In this document: positions 20,198-26,806 of the stretch, one piece after another | Layout of the letters: each line of letters begins with the position of its first letter | How positions within the stretch are numbered: the first letter of the stretch is position 1 | DNA from: Scolanthus callimorphus | Lineage: Eukaryota > Cnidaria > Anthozoa > Actiniaria > Edwardsiidae | Direction: 5' to 3' | DNA: 64,000 bases | Assembly: GCA_033964015.1 (NCBI GenBank) | Contig: CM066913.1 | Coordinates: 20,917,854 to 20,981,853, forward strand | Program-made: the position numbers and the translations under genes | The notes under the pieces: model-generated | Told to the model about the DNA's origin: nothing | What the model saw: only the letters and a program-made list of their open reading frames with translations | Databases searched by the model: none

Positions 20198-20821
20198 CTA
20201 ACTCGTATATATCCTCCTCACAGTGAAATAGACATGGAAATTAAAAAAACTTCGCACAACAGGGGGATATTTCTCAGCCTCATGTAGGCTCACCCCACAG
20301 CCGCTAGTTGCACACCAAACAGCAAAGTTGAGTTGTTGCGGCCAATAACTAAAATTAGGACCATTTAACCACCGTCTCGACTGTTTTGCAGACTTGAAAG
20401 TTATGGTAGTCTCTTTGAAAATGTCTCTCATCTTTGCTGAGAATTTTTGCTTAGGCGATACATAAATATCCAGATCTGTTAACAAGGACGTGATATCTGA
20501 AGCGGAGGTATCAAAGTCTATCGCTGGAATAGGATATTTTTTAGTTGTTAATTTCAAACTATCCGGAAATTGTAATTTAGGAGTCGCTAAACCCAAATCT
20601 TGGAATAAATCTTTACGGTCATCCACCGGAATGTCTTTAAACTTAGTCACAGCAGCAGCATTAGGATCCTTTGCCCAAATTCCATACCAGAAATGTTTTT
20701 TATTGTACCACCCGATATACCTAGAGTCAAATAAGCCTTCCGCATACCAGTCTTTATCTTCATGAAATTTTGATAAATCCGCATTTGGATATACCTTTTT
20801 AAATTCATCGAGTAACGACAT
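20198..20821 (-). pseudogene. 5' part of a frameshifted conserved Polinton gene
   Basis: 207 codons from an ATG supported by an upstream box and hairpin. It contains aromatic-rich segments (YIGWYNKKHFWYGIWAKDP), a short NFAVWCATSGCGVS block and ends in NFHVYFTVRRI before running into a stop. A homologous-looking continuation (starting YELGVPLPDD) is found directly downstream in another frame; then the frame changes again near 20160. The intact gene would be a single product of roughly 490 residues; the breaks lie between about 20155 and 20225, next to a TATATA tract. The function of this Polinton family is unknown to me. Paired Cys residues are the only obvious candidate functional residues. 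Confidence 0.75.
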
Positions 20822-20855
20822 CTTATTTTGTAAGTAGAATAAGATGTTTTTAAAT
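20822..20855 (-). promoter_or_regulatory. Putative promoter and start hairpin of the frameshifted gene
   Basis: ATTTAAAAA (20847-20855, - strand) is 25 nt before the ATG. A 9-bp stem, CATCTTATT / AATAAGATG, includes the start codon itself (20819-20827 with 20838-20846). Almost the same 38-bp block precedes the gene starting at 24836. Confidence 0.65.
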
Positions 20856-20922
20856 CACCGTCGATCCTTATAGCAACCAATCTCATAAATCCACCCTACC
20901 GGTGTCCTCTCAAATGATAGTT

Positions 20923-21495
20923 TTACCGTGCGGGAGCGGTGAGTTCCTTTAAAATTTCCGCACGAACCTCCCTTCGTATCTGAGTCAAATCTTCTTTTTT
21001 TCCCTCCTCCAGCCGAGACTTTTGACGAATATCAACCTTTAGTTTTTCAAACTTTTCCATTTCTGCTAGGATTAGAGAGAATTCCTGATCAGAAATTGTG
21101 TTGTCACGAAGAGCCTTTGAGACGAGATCCTGTATGGTGTTCACCTTTGCTCTTGCTAATTGTGATGTTTTTTCATGCTTAGATATCTTTCGTGATAATT
21201 TGACTCCAACAGTGGTAGAAACAATACCGAATAGAGCACCAACTCCGCCAATAGGAGCCCCTACTGCGGCTCCAAAGCCAGTCAAACTGAGGGCTAATCC
21301 ACTACCGGATAATATGACAGAGATTCCACCTGTTGACCATACGATCAGTTTCCTCAATCTTGCGTATTTCTTACGTACACGCTCATAATGCGTAACCTCT
21401 CTTTCAAGGCCTTGTAGAACCTCACACGACTTTTGAAGTCTGAAATTTTCCCCATTTTGAGGCACTTGTGGATAAATTCTATTGTAGTCTTCCAT
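20923..21495 (-). CDS. Gly-rich membrane protein of the Polinton
   Basis: 190 aa. N-terminal YNRIYPQVPQ-type stretch and a basic helix (30-50), then a long Gly/Ala-rich hydrophobic region (about 50-98, with GFGAAVGAPIGGVGALFG), then a charged alpha-helical and probably coiled-coil tail (100-190). It looks like a two-pass or hairpin membrane protein. I recognise the pattern from cnidarian Polintons but not a defined function; a virion membrane-interacting role is inference. Its promoter box (ATTTAAAGA, 21518-21526) lies inside the 3' end of the preceding penton gene, showing tight packing. Confidence 0.75.
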   Translation of the reverse strand: MEDYNRIYPQVPQNGENFRLQKSCEVLQGLEREVTHYERVRKKYARLRKLIVWSTGGISVILSGSGLALSLTGFGAAVGAPIGGVGALFGIVSTTVGVKLSRKISKHEKTSQLARAKVNTIQDLVSKALRDNTISDQEFSLILAEMEKFEKLKVDIRQKSRLEEGKKEDLTQIRREVRAEILKELTAPAR

Positions 21496-21526
21496 GATTT
21501 TTTATTCTAGTGTGAAATCTTTAAAT
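21496..21526 (-). promoter_or_regulatory. Putative promoter of the Gly-rich membrane protein
   Basis: ATTTAAAGA at 21518-21526, 22 nt before the ATG, overlapping the last codons of the penton gene. Only a weak 5-bp GATTT/AAATC stem is present. Confidence 0.55.
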
Positions 21527-22169
21527 GAATTCGAATAGGTTCGTTATTAAAGTTGGGCTTTCTCCCCTTTTCATCTAAAAGCAACAAAGTAAAGTAGTTG
21601 ACTGGATTAATGGTTTGCTGGACTTTTATGCAAGGATGACTTTGAGATGGCACAACAGCCAACAAAGGTGAGGGGGTAACTTCTACATTTTCATCACCAG
21701 GAATCCTGTTAGAATATGAAGACTTTGGATCTATGAGATCACAAAACAAACTCAAAGGCTTGTCAGGTACCCATGTTATTGGATAATATCGATTGGGTAA
21801 TATCTTTTCAGGTACACCGAGCTTTTTTGAGAGTTTTTCAGAAAGCCTAAGATTAATGATCTTATTGGAATATAGATAATATCCTTTTTGTGCCATTAGA
21901 ATTGTAAGCTTGGAGCTTTCTTCATCTCTGAGGAAGATTTGTTGAAGAGTTTTCAATGTGTAATTCCCTGCTGGAATAGTAAAAAATACCTTTTCCGACA
22001 CATTTTCTTGAGATGAAAACTTATAAACTTTTTGTGGTTCCTTGAACTTTATCCACGGTTTAGGAATGTGACAATCTAAAAGTTGTATCTCTTTTATGTG
22101 CTCCAACGGCGGCTCCAGATAAACTCTTGTTTCCGGAGTTAGCATCGTGATAGATAGAAACGTTGACAT
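21507..22169 (-). CDS. Minor capsid (penton-like) protein
   Basis: 220 aa, the expected size for the single jelly-roll penton protein of Polintons, which closes the fivefold vertices of the icosahedral capsid formed by the major capsid protein. Visible family-like features are the N-terminal LEPPLEHIKEIQLLDCHIPK segment, the IPAGNYTLKTLQQIF block (about 67-81), and an all-beta pattern to the C-terminus (PIRIHLKISH). I base the call on these blocks, length and its position downstream of the capsid/ATPase genes. There is no signal peptide or membrane segment. Its start is 9 nt beyond the stop of the upstream gene, and its ATTTAAAAA box lies within that gene. Confidence 0.8.
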   Translation of the reverse strand: MSTFLSITMLTPETRVYLEPPLEHIKEIQLLDCHIPKPWIKFKEPQKVYKFSSQENVSEKVFFTIPAGNYTLKTLQQIFLRDEESSKLTILMAQKGYYLYSNKIINLRLSEKLSKKLGVPEKILPNRYYPITWVPDKPLSLFCDLIDPKSSYSNRIPGDENVEVTPSPLLAVVPSQSHPCIKVQQTINPVNYFTLLLLDEKGRKPNFNNEPIRIHLKISH

Positions 22170-22200
22170 GTTTTTTACTTAGCGTCTCTTCTTTTTAAAT
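22170..22200 (-). promoter_or_regulatory. Putative promoter of the penton gene
   Basis: ATTTAAAAA at 22192-22200, 22 nt before the ATG, placed inside the last codons (QFKKKRR) of the upstream gene. No hairpin. Confidence 0.5.
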
Positions 22201-23105
22201 TGTTCAACAAGGTAGAGAACCACGGCCACTATCAGCAGCCAAGCATTTTTGCCTAAAAATCCAATAACCTCCCCCGCTGTTTTGAAGATAAAACTAGCAA
22301 TAGCACCTACCATTCCAGGTAATATCTCTCCAATCTTTTTACCAATTGCTTTCAAGCCGTTGCCAACGCCCTTTGCAACACTGGTCAAACCTTTTTTTAG
22401 ATTAGATACAATCACACCAATAACAACACCTACTGCTGAAACGACAGCAAAAACTGTAAAGCCGTACTTTTTAAAAATAGCCTTGACTCTATCTCTAAGA
22501 GACATTCCCTCTTCTATTTCTTCATTTTCTCTTTCCAATCGCTCAATCTCCTCATTTCGTTCTTCAATCTGGTGATCTATAGTACCCCTCTGATTTTCAG
22601 GAACTGTTTCACGTCTAGTTTCCAAATCTTTTATTTCCCTTTGATGCTCTGAAATAGCCCCTTCATTAGCTATAACAGCATCTACCTTAAGAGGACCTAG
22701 ACTCTTAGTTATCGATGTCGGTAATTTATCATTAAGTTTATCACCTTCGAACAAGGGCCAGCTCTTAGCATTACTTCTACCAAGTTTGACAACCACCTGA
22801 TCAAATTCATCTATATCAGCTGTGAAGGGATAATCTTTAGGGTTGCCTACGTTACGAAATGTTTCGCTAATTCTTTTCCACGCCTCTCCAACTCTTTCTT
22901 CTCTCGCTTTAAGTCTTTCCTCTCCAGGAATGAGAGGAGTATGTTCGTCCACACCGTGTATGAATGAAGTTTCATCTGTGGTGTGATGATCGTGAGTTGA
23001 AGTTGAAGTGGAGGGCATAGGAATCCATTCCCCGTCATCTGGATCACCTGGATAGACTGGGTCAAAAGGATTTTCTTTATCCGGTATTTCTGGGTCAATG
23101 TCCAT
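22179..23105 (-). CDS. Coiled-coil membrane protein of the Polinton
   Basis: 308 aa. An acidic Pro/Ser/Thr-rich N-terminus (1-60) is followed by a charged region and a clear Glu/Arg coiled coil (about 151-200). There is a first membrane helix (about 216-234), a Gly/Lys amphipathic stretch (236-275, e.g. KGVGNGLKAIGKKIGEIL), a second membrane helix (287-302) and a basic end (QFKKKRR). I know similar proteins from cnidarian Polintons, without a proven function. The amphipathic Gly/Lys part resembles membrane-lytic peptides, so a role in membrane penetration by the virion is possible but inferred. A 10-bp hairpin directly before the ATG supports this start. Confidence 0.8.
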   Translation of the reverse strand: MDIDPEIPDKENPFDPVYPGDPDDGEWIPMPSTSTSTHDHHTTDETSFIHGVDEHTPLIPGEERLKAREERVGEAWKRISETFRNVGNPKDYPFTADIDEFDQVVVKLGRSNAKSWPLFEGDKLNDKLPTSITKSLGPLKVDAVIANEGAISEHQREIKDLETRRETVPENQRGTIDHQIEERNEEIERLERENEEIEEGMSLRDRVKAIFKKYGFTVFAVVSAVGVVIGVIVSNLKKGLTSVAKGVGNGLKAIGKKIGEILPGMVGAIASFIFKTAGEVIGFLGKNAWLLIVAVVLYLVEQFKKKRR

Positions 23106-23140
23106 GATTCTTTATTTTTTAGAATAAAGAATCTTTAAAT
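23106..23140 (-). promoter_or_regulatory. Putative promoter and start hairpin of the coiled-coil membrane protein
   Basis: ATTTAAAGA at 23132-23140, 26 nt before the ATG. A perfect 10-bp stem, GATTCTTTAT (23106-23115) / ATAAAGAATC (23124-23133), abuts the ATG. Confidence 0.7.
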
Positions 23141-23148
23141 TAGTACCT

Positions 23149-23559
23149 CTAAAAGAATTTACTAGCCATATAACCCATTGCCAACATACCACCACCTACA
23201 TATGCCATCTCCCCCATCTTTTGGTTGCTACTAGGTCTATAATAATCAGAGAATTTTGGTTCATCTAGTTGGAAATCATGATGTGTTTGACTATACAATT
23301 TCAAAGCTTCATCGGTGTTCGATAAATTTTGCGAAGCTTGGTGTTCAGCATCCTGCTGTTGCGAGTACCAATCAATGAGTTTCTGCCTCTTTTCCTGGTA
23401 TGAGGCATAATCTTTTTGATATTTTTCTATTGCTTTGTCGTGTCTTACTCTCTCAGCATCTGTATTACCTCCAGAAAGATATTTTGCGAGATATGAGCCA
23501 CCAACGAACGTTGTCGCATTCAATATAGCTCCACCAATCATCATTGCTATTGTTGCCAT
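23149..23559 (-). CDS. Small hydrophobic-ended Polinton protein
   Basis: 136 aa. Hydrophobic Gly/Ala-rich segments at both ends (about 4-28 and 118-136, AYVGGGMLAMGYMASKFF) flank a charged helical middle (35-75, many Lys, Asp, Gln, Tyr). The start MATIAMMIGGAILNA matches a protein type that I know as typical of cnidarian Polintons. The function is unknown; a small virion or membrane protein is the likeliest reading. It follows the 74-aa gene by about 20 bp and has its own CTTTAAAGA box, which contains the stop codon of that gene. Confidence 0.75.
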   Translation of the reverse strand: MATIAMMIGGAILNATTFVGGSYLAKYLSGGNTDAERVRHDKAIEKYQKDYASYQEKRQKLIDWYSQQQDAEHQASQNLSNTDEALKLYSQTHHDFQLDEPKFSDYYRPSSNQKMGEMAYVGGGMLAMGYMASKFF

Positions 23560-23587
23560 TTACGAATCAAGTCACATATCTTTAAAG
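23560..23587 (-). promoter_or_regulatory. Putative promoter of the 136-aa gene
   Basis: CTTTAAAGA at 23579-23587, 19 nt before the ATG; it overlaps the stop codon of the upstream gene. No clear hairpin. Confidence 0.5.
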
Positions 23588-23806
23588 TGGTTTTGGTAAA
23601 ATCTTTTGTGTTTCCAGATAATCTTTCAAATACATACTACCGGACAGGACAGCGACCCATTTAGCATAGTTTGTAACACTCGATGAGGGATCGTTGATAA
23701 ATGATTCTTTCATAGCCTTTTTACCAAGGTATCCAACTCCAGCGGCCAATCCGATAATGACGGCTGAATCGGTAACCGTTTTCACAAGTTTGTTTTCAGT
23801 TGACAT
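23582..23806 (-). CDS. Small membrane protein of the Polinton
   Basis: 74 aa from the ATG at 23806 (MSTENKLVKTVTD). The frame can be extended upstream to 23824, but the shorter start is preferred because the conserved hairpin and ATTTAAAGA box lie directly upstream of it. It has a Gly-rich hydrophobic segment (IIGLAAGVGYLG) and a second moderately hydrophobic stretch (YAKWVAVLSGSMYL). It resembles a recurrent small protein of cnidarian Polintons; its function is unknown. Confidence 0.72.
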   Translation of the reverse strand: MSTENKLVKTVTDSAVIIGLAAGVGYLGKKAMKESFINDPSSSVTNYAKWVAVLSGSMYLKDYLETQKILPKPL

Positions 23807-23839
23807 GATTTTATTTATACGCAAATAAAATCTTTAAAT
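23807..23839 (-). promoter_or_regulatory. Putative promoter and start hairpin of the 74-aa gene
   Basis: ATTTAAAGA at 23831-23839, 24 nt before the ATG. A perfect 10-bp stem, GATTTTATTT (23807-23816) / AAATAAAATC (23823-23832), directly abuts the ATG. Confidence 0.7.
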
Positions 23840-23842
23840 TAC

Positions 23843-24289
23843 TTACATCATTCCAATTCTCGGTTCGAGAGGCAAGCCCCTCGAGCTCCCCGTTGGGATA
23901 GGAATTTTTGGGATAGGAATTTTTGAGGGTGGTGGTTCTTTGAATGATTCTGGTACATGAGTCGGAACTTTCGATAAATCAACTACTCTGTTTTTGTAAT
24001 ACCTCATAAACATATCAAATGCCGTAAACCCTATGCCAACTATAGACAGTACAGTTGTAAAAGATAGCTCTGGAATCCAAGCTTGTGATCCAGATCCTTC
24101 CGCCGTAGCTTCTTCTGGACTCGTCTCCGCTTCACGTTTCATTTCCCTAGCAAGTGCTTCTTTCGCCTTCTTATTATATTCTGCGAGTTTCCTCCCAGCG
24201 GCAACCTTTTTGGGGTCTTTCTCTTTAGTTGCTCTCTTCTTTTCAGGAAGAGGCTCCTTTGTAATTTGTTCAACAACTTCTTCAGACAT
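23843..24289 (-). CDS. Single-pass membrane protein of the Polinton
   Basis: 148 aa. A strongly charged Lys/Glu-rich N-terminus (1-60, with KEKDPKKVAAGRKLAEYNKK) precedes one membrane helix (about 74-94) and a Pro-rich C-terminal tail with a short IPIPKIPIP repeat. The KKVAAGRKLAEYN block is recurrent in cnidarian Polintons. The function is unknown; no enzymatic motif is present. The start is supported by a 10-bp hairpin directly upstream. Confidence 0.75.
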   Translation of the reverse strand: MSEEVVEQITKEPLPEKKRATKEKDPKKVAAGRKLAEYNKKAKEALAREMKREAETSPEEATAEGSGSQAWIPELSFTTVLSIVGIGFTAFDMFMRYYKNRVVDLSKVPTHVPESFKEPPPSKIPIPKIPIPTGSSRGLPLEPRIGMM

Positions 24290-24322
24290 GATTCTTTATT
24301 TTCTATAAAGAATCTTTTAAAT
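24290..24322 (-). promoter_or_regulatory. Putative promoter and start hairpin of the 148-aa gene
   Basis: ATTTAAAAGA at 24313-24322, 23 nt before the ATG. A perfect 10-bp stem, GATTCTTTAT (24290-24299) / ATAAAGAATC (24305-24314), abuts the ATG with a 5-nt loop. Confidence 0.7.
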
Positions 24323-24326
24323 CATA

Positions 24327-24836
24327 TCATTCATGCTCAGTAGCCTGCTCAGTTATGCTAGGAAGTTCTTGAATTTTGTTGGAAGTCTCCTGTGAAGGTG
24401 TTAGTTTAACATGCTTAGCAACCTGAAAGAGACCGCTAGCAAGTGCTACCAATCTTCCACCTTTCAATACCAAGAGACCTGCAAAGTTTGAAAGTTCACG
24501 TTTTACCAACTCATCGTTCTGCAAGTCTTTGCAAAGCGCTTCAGCGTCATCTACAGGAACCACGTAGGAGATGATGTGAGACACTGCTTGAAGTGCAGAT
24601 TCTACTAATCCACCTGTTACCTGCTTGCCTAAGACTGTCTGGTAGCGATTATAATATTTTTCAACGTCTTTTGATGAGAGTTTCTTGATATCACCAAGAT
24701 TCATCTCAACACCTAGAAATTCCTTTGTAGTTCCAAGAGACGCGAGAATAGCCAGTGATTCTCGTTTGACTTCAATATCATTTTCTTTTGGTTCAGCGAC
24801 CTCTTTTTCTTCGATATAATCTTCAATGCTTGCCAT
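24327..24836 (-). CDS. Polinton accessory protein, 169 aa
   Basis: 169 aa, acidic N-terminus (IEEKEVAEPKENDIEVK) followed by a helical body. It has a KYYNRYQTVLG segment (61-71), a hydrophobic patch around VSHIISYVVPVDDAEALC, and a final LLVLKGGRLVALASGLF helix (about 122-138). I know it as a frequent companion of the ATPase gene in cnidarian Polintons, but not its function. There is no predicted signal peptide; the hydrophobic segments are amphipathic rather than clearly transmembrane. It follows the ATPase gene, whose TGA stop is part of this gene's box. Confidence 0.72.
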   Translation of the reverse strand: MASIEDYIEEKEVAEPKENDIEVKRESLAILASLGTTKEFLGVEMNLGDIKKLSSKDVEKYYNRYQTVLGKQVTGGLVESALQAVSHIISYVVPVDDAEALCKDLQNDELVKRELSNFAGLLVLKGGRLVALASGLFQVAKHVKLTPSQETSNKIQELPSITEQATEHE

Positions 24837-24872
24837 ATCTTATTTTATAAGTAGAATAAGATGTTTTTAAAT
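24837..24872 (-). promoter_or_regulatory. Putative promoter and start hairpin of the 169-aa gene
   Basis: ATTTAAAAA at 24864-24872, 27 nt before the ATG; the first base pair of the ATPase stop is shared. Stem ATCTTATT (24837-24844) / AATAAGAT (24855-24862). The block is nearly identical to 20822-20855. Confidence 0.7.
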
Positions 24873-25498
24873 CACTGCGTAGTAGGAATCTCTAAATACT
24901 TTTCGAATGGATAACGTAAACAGAAACAGAGCCTGGAATATTTTTCAGTTTTCAGCAGTTCCACAAACTTTTTACGAGTCTCAACGTCTAAATCTCCTCC
25001 GTAATCTTCAAACAGTGTTTTTGTGCCGACTTGAGACGGATTATGGAATGTAACCACGCAGGCGACGTTGTCACGGAAGGGCTTTGCTATGGATGTTAAT
25101 TGTTGCGTCAACACCCACACTGATAATCCATCGTGTCTCCCTGAGAAGGCTAAATCTATAAACTTGTTGGAGCGTTGCTTTAGATCTTTCGATACAGCAC
25201 AGTCATCCAAAATAAGTAACGTATTTGTACCAGAAAAAAGTTGTGAGCAATCCTTCAATAACTCGTTAATTTCATCAATGTTACTAGCATCTGGCGATAA
25301 TACCAAGAAACGTTTATCTCCGTGAGCAAATCTATGATAGGTCTTATTTTTAGCATAAGTTGGACATATGAGAATAATGTATTCAAACACATTGCGGAAC
25401 GGTCCTCGGAGCTGTTCCGTGAGGTATTTTGTTTTTCCACAATTTGTCGGTCCAGTTATAATACAATGAAAAGGGACTTTTTCTCGTAATTCTTCCAT
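24872..25498 (-). CDS. Genome-packaging ATPase (FtsK/HerA type)
   Basis: 208 aa. P-loop ATPase that drives DNA into the preformed capsid in Polintons, adenovirus-like and PRD1-like viruses. Walker A GPTNCGKT (16-23), Walker B LLILDDC (94-100) and a downstream WVLTQQ sensor-like motif (128-133) are all present. The length fits the family. The gene lies directly downstream of the capsid gene (27-bp spacer), the usual arrangement. The spacer has a degenerate ATTAAAAAG box at the standard distance. No defects are visible. Confidence 0.93.
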   Translation of the reverse strand: MEELREKVPFHCIITGPTNCGKTKYLTEQLRGPFRNVFEYIILICPTYAKNKTYHRFAHGDKRFLVLSPDASNIDEINELLKDCSQLFSGTNTLLILDDCAVSKDLKQRSNKFIDLAFSGRHDGLSVWVLTQQLTSIAKPFRDNVACVVTFHNPSQVGTKTLFEDYGGDLDVETRKKFVELLKTEKYSRLCFCLRYPFEKYLEIPTTQ

Positions 25499-25530
25499 AC
25501 TTTTGTATTATAACAGTTGTTCTTTTTAAT
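25499..25530 (-). promoter_or_regulatory. Putative degenerate promoter of the ATPase gene
   Basis: ATTAAAAAG at 25522-25530, 23 nt before the ATG; it includes the TAA stop of the capsid gene. TATAATAC lies between box and start. Confidence 0.4.
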
Positions 25531-26773
25531 ACACGATTGAATGCAAGTTGGAATTCATGACCGCCATCAACGCGTCGGCTATCACGAACATGTGGCAGGT
25601 AATGGTACCAGACCCTGAAGCTGTTCGTTTCATCTCTAGATGAACTCCATCTCTTGTATTACTGATGTGTAAGCCATTACCATGTATAGAGTCATCATGA
25701 TATGTTCGTAGGTCTATCCATATTGCAAATTTATCATTATAAAAATCCTTGATTGATATATTATCACTCGATCCAAACCGTTTGACAGCTGCATCATAAA
25801 AATCTGAGGCTTCCATACCTTTGCTATATAACCGGTTTGGTACGCCATCAATGTTAATTTTAACACTTGTAATACTTGGATTCACAAAACTTTCACTATC
25901 ACGTGCCCCATCTGCATGTGGTGTTGTAAACAACATTAGGATGCCTGTCATACTTCTACGAGGTATGTTAATATTCTCATTTAATATGCTATCCGTCCCT
26001 TTGGTAATCGTGAACGTCTTATGAAGGTGAATATTTTCATAATAGAATTCCTTCCCAATTTGATAAGTGCTCTTTGCCTCTCTTGCTAGGAAGTCACTTG
26101 AAATGCTTTGGTATTCTAGCTCAAGATTGGAAATAGCATATGTAAATGGTTTTGTTTTATCTGAAGTGAATGTAAGATCTTTTGATTCTGGAAGAGTAAC
26201 CTCAAACATAAACCCTTGAGCAAGTGCCATTGGATAAAATACTCCATGATTGTCTATAATTGGATGCTCAAGAGGGAGTCTATATTTTGTGTTATATACA
26301 GCTGCTAATGCTACTTCTGCTGCATCTGTATCCGCTTTATTCTTTGCACCAGCCCTCAGTTTACGCATGTTGAGACTGGAAATTCCTTCTTTGAGCCTAG
26401 TTTCTCGTTCCTTTTTAGAAAGATGAAGATCACTATATAGCTTATATAAATCATACCTATTAGTATCCTGCACTGTTTCCCCACCAAAATGTATCTTATA
26501 TCTTGATTTCAAGCATGCTGCCAAATTGTTGACAAATCTATTATCCGCATGCTTATCCGTACCAGTTAGAGCAATGTTAAAGGTCAGCGCTAGGGTCTTT
26601 GGAACAATCACCAAATTATCAGCCAGTTTCGGAATATTAATATAGAGTCTCTCTCCAGGACTAGCTGAAGAGGGATTTAATGTAATTCGATTCAGTGACG
26701 ATTCAGCCTTCAAGCCGAAAGGCTCTCGTAGGATCCTGTTTGGGTTAATGTTTTCTGATATAGCTTGTGCCAT
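25526..26773 (-). CDS. Major capsid protein (double jelly-roll)
   Basis: 415 aa. Forms the hexon-like trimers of the predicted icosahedral virion. The call rests on length, position just upstream of the ATPase, a beta-rich pattern and blocks typical of Polinton capsid proteins: a conserved N-terminal NRILREPFGLKAESSLN region, TFTITKGTDSILNENINIPR followed by MTGILMLF (about 240-275), and PNRLYSKGMEASDFY (about 300-315). The C-terminus ends in VMNSNLHSIVY. It is divergently arranged with the integrase over 33 bp. The frame is open throughout, which together with identical terminal repeats suggests a recent insertion. Confidence 0.9.
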   Translation of the reverse strand: MAQAISENINPNRILREPFGLKAESSLNRITLNPSSASPGERLYINIPKLADNLVIVPKTLALTFNIALTGTDKHADNRFVNNLAACLKSRYKIHFGGETVQDTNRYDLYKLYSDLHLSKKERETRLKEGISSLNMRKLRAGAKNKADTDAAEVALAAVYNTKYRLPLEHPIIDNHGVFYPMALAQGFMFEVTLPESKDLTFTSDKTKPFTYAISNLELEYQSISSDFLAREAKSTYQIGKEFYYENIHLHKTFTITKGTDSILNENINIPRRSMTGILMLFTTPHADGARDSESFVNPSITSVKINIDGVPNRLYSKGMEASDFYDAAVKRFGSSDNISIKDFYNDKFAIWIDLRTYHDDSIHGNGLHISNTRDGVHLEMKRTASGSGTITCHMFVIADALMAVMNSNLHSIVY

Positions 26774-26806
26774 CTTTTATTTAAAAATAGATGGATTATT
26801 CTTTAA
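26774..26806. promoter_or_regulatory. 33-bp divergent promoter between capsid and integrase genes
   Basis: ATTTAAAGA on the minus strand (26800-26808) is 26 nt before the capsid ATG and overlaps the integrase ATG. ATTTAAAAA on the plus strand (26779-26787) is 19 nt before the integrase ATG. Both genes thus have a box in a very short shared spacer. Confidence 0.6.

Noticed and set aside
23807..23824. Longer start (MRINKI...) for the 74-aa membrane protein
   Set aside because: The extra codons lie in the conserved hairpin that in sister genes is untranslated, directly before the ATG.
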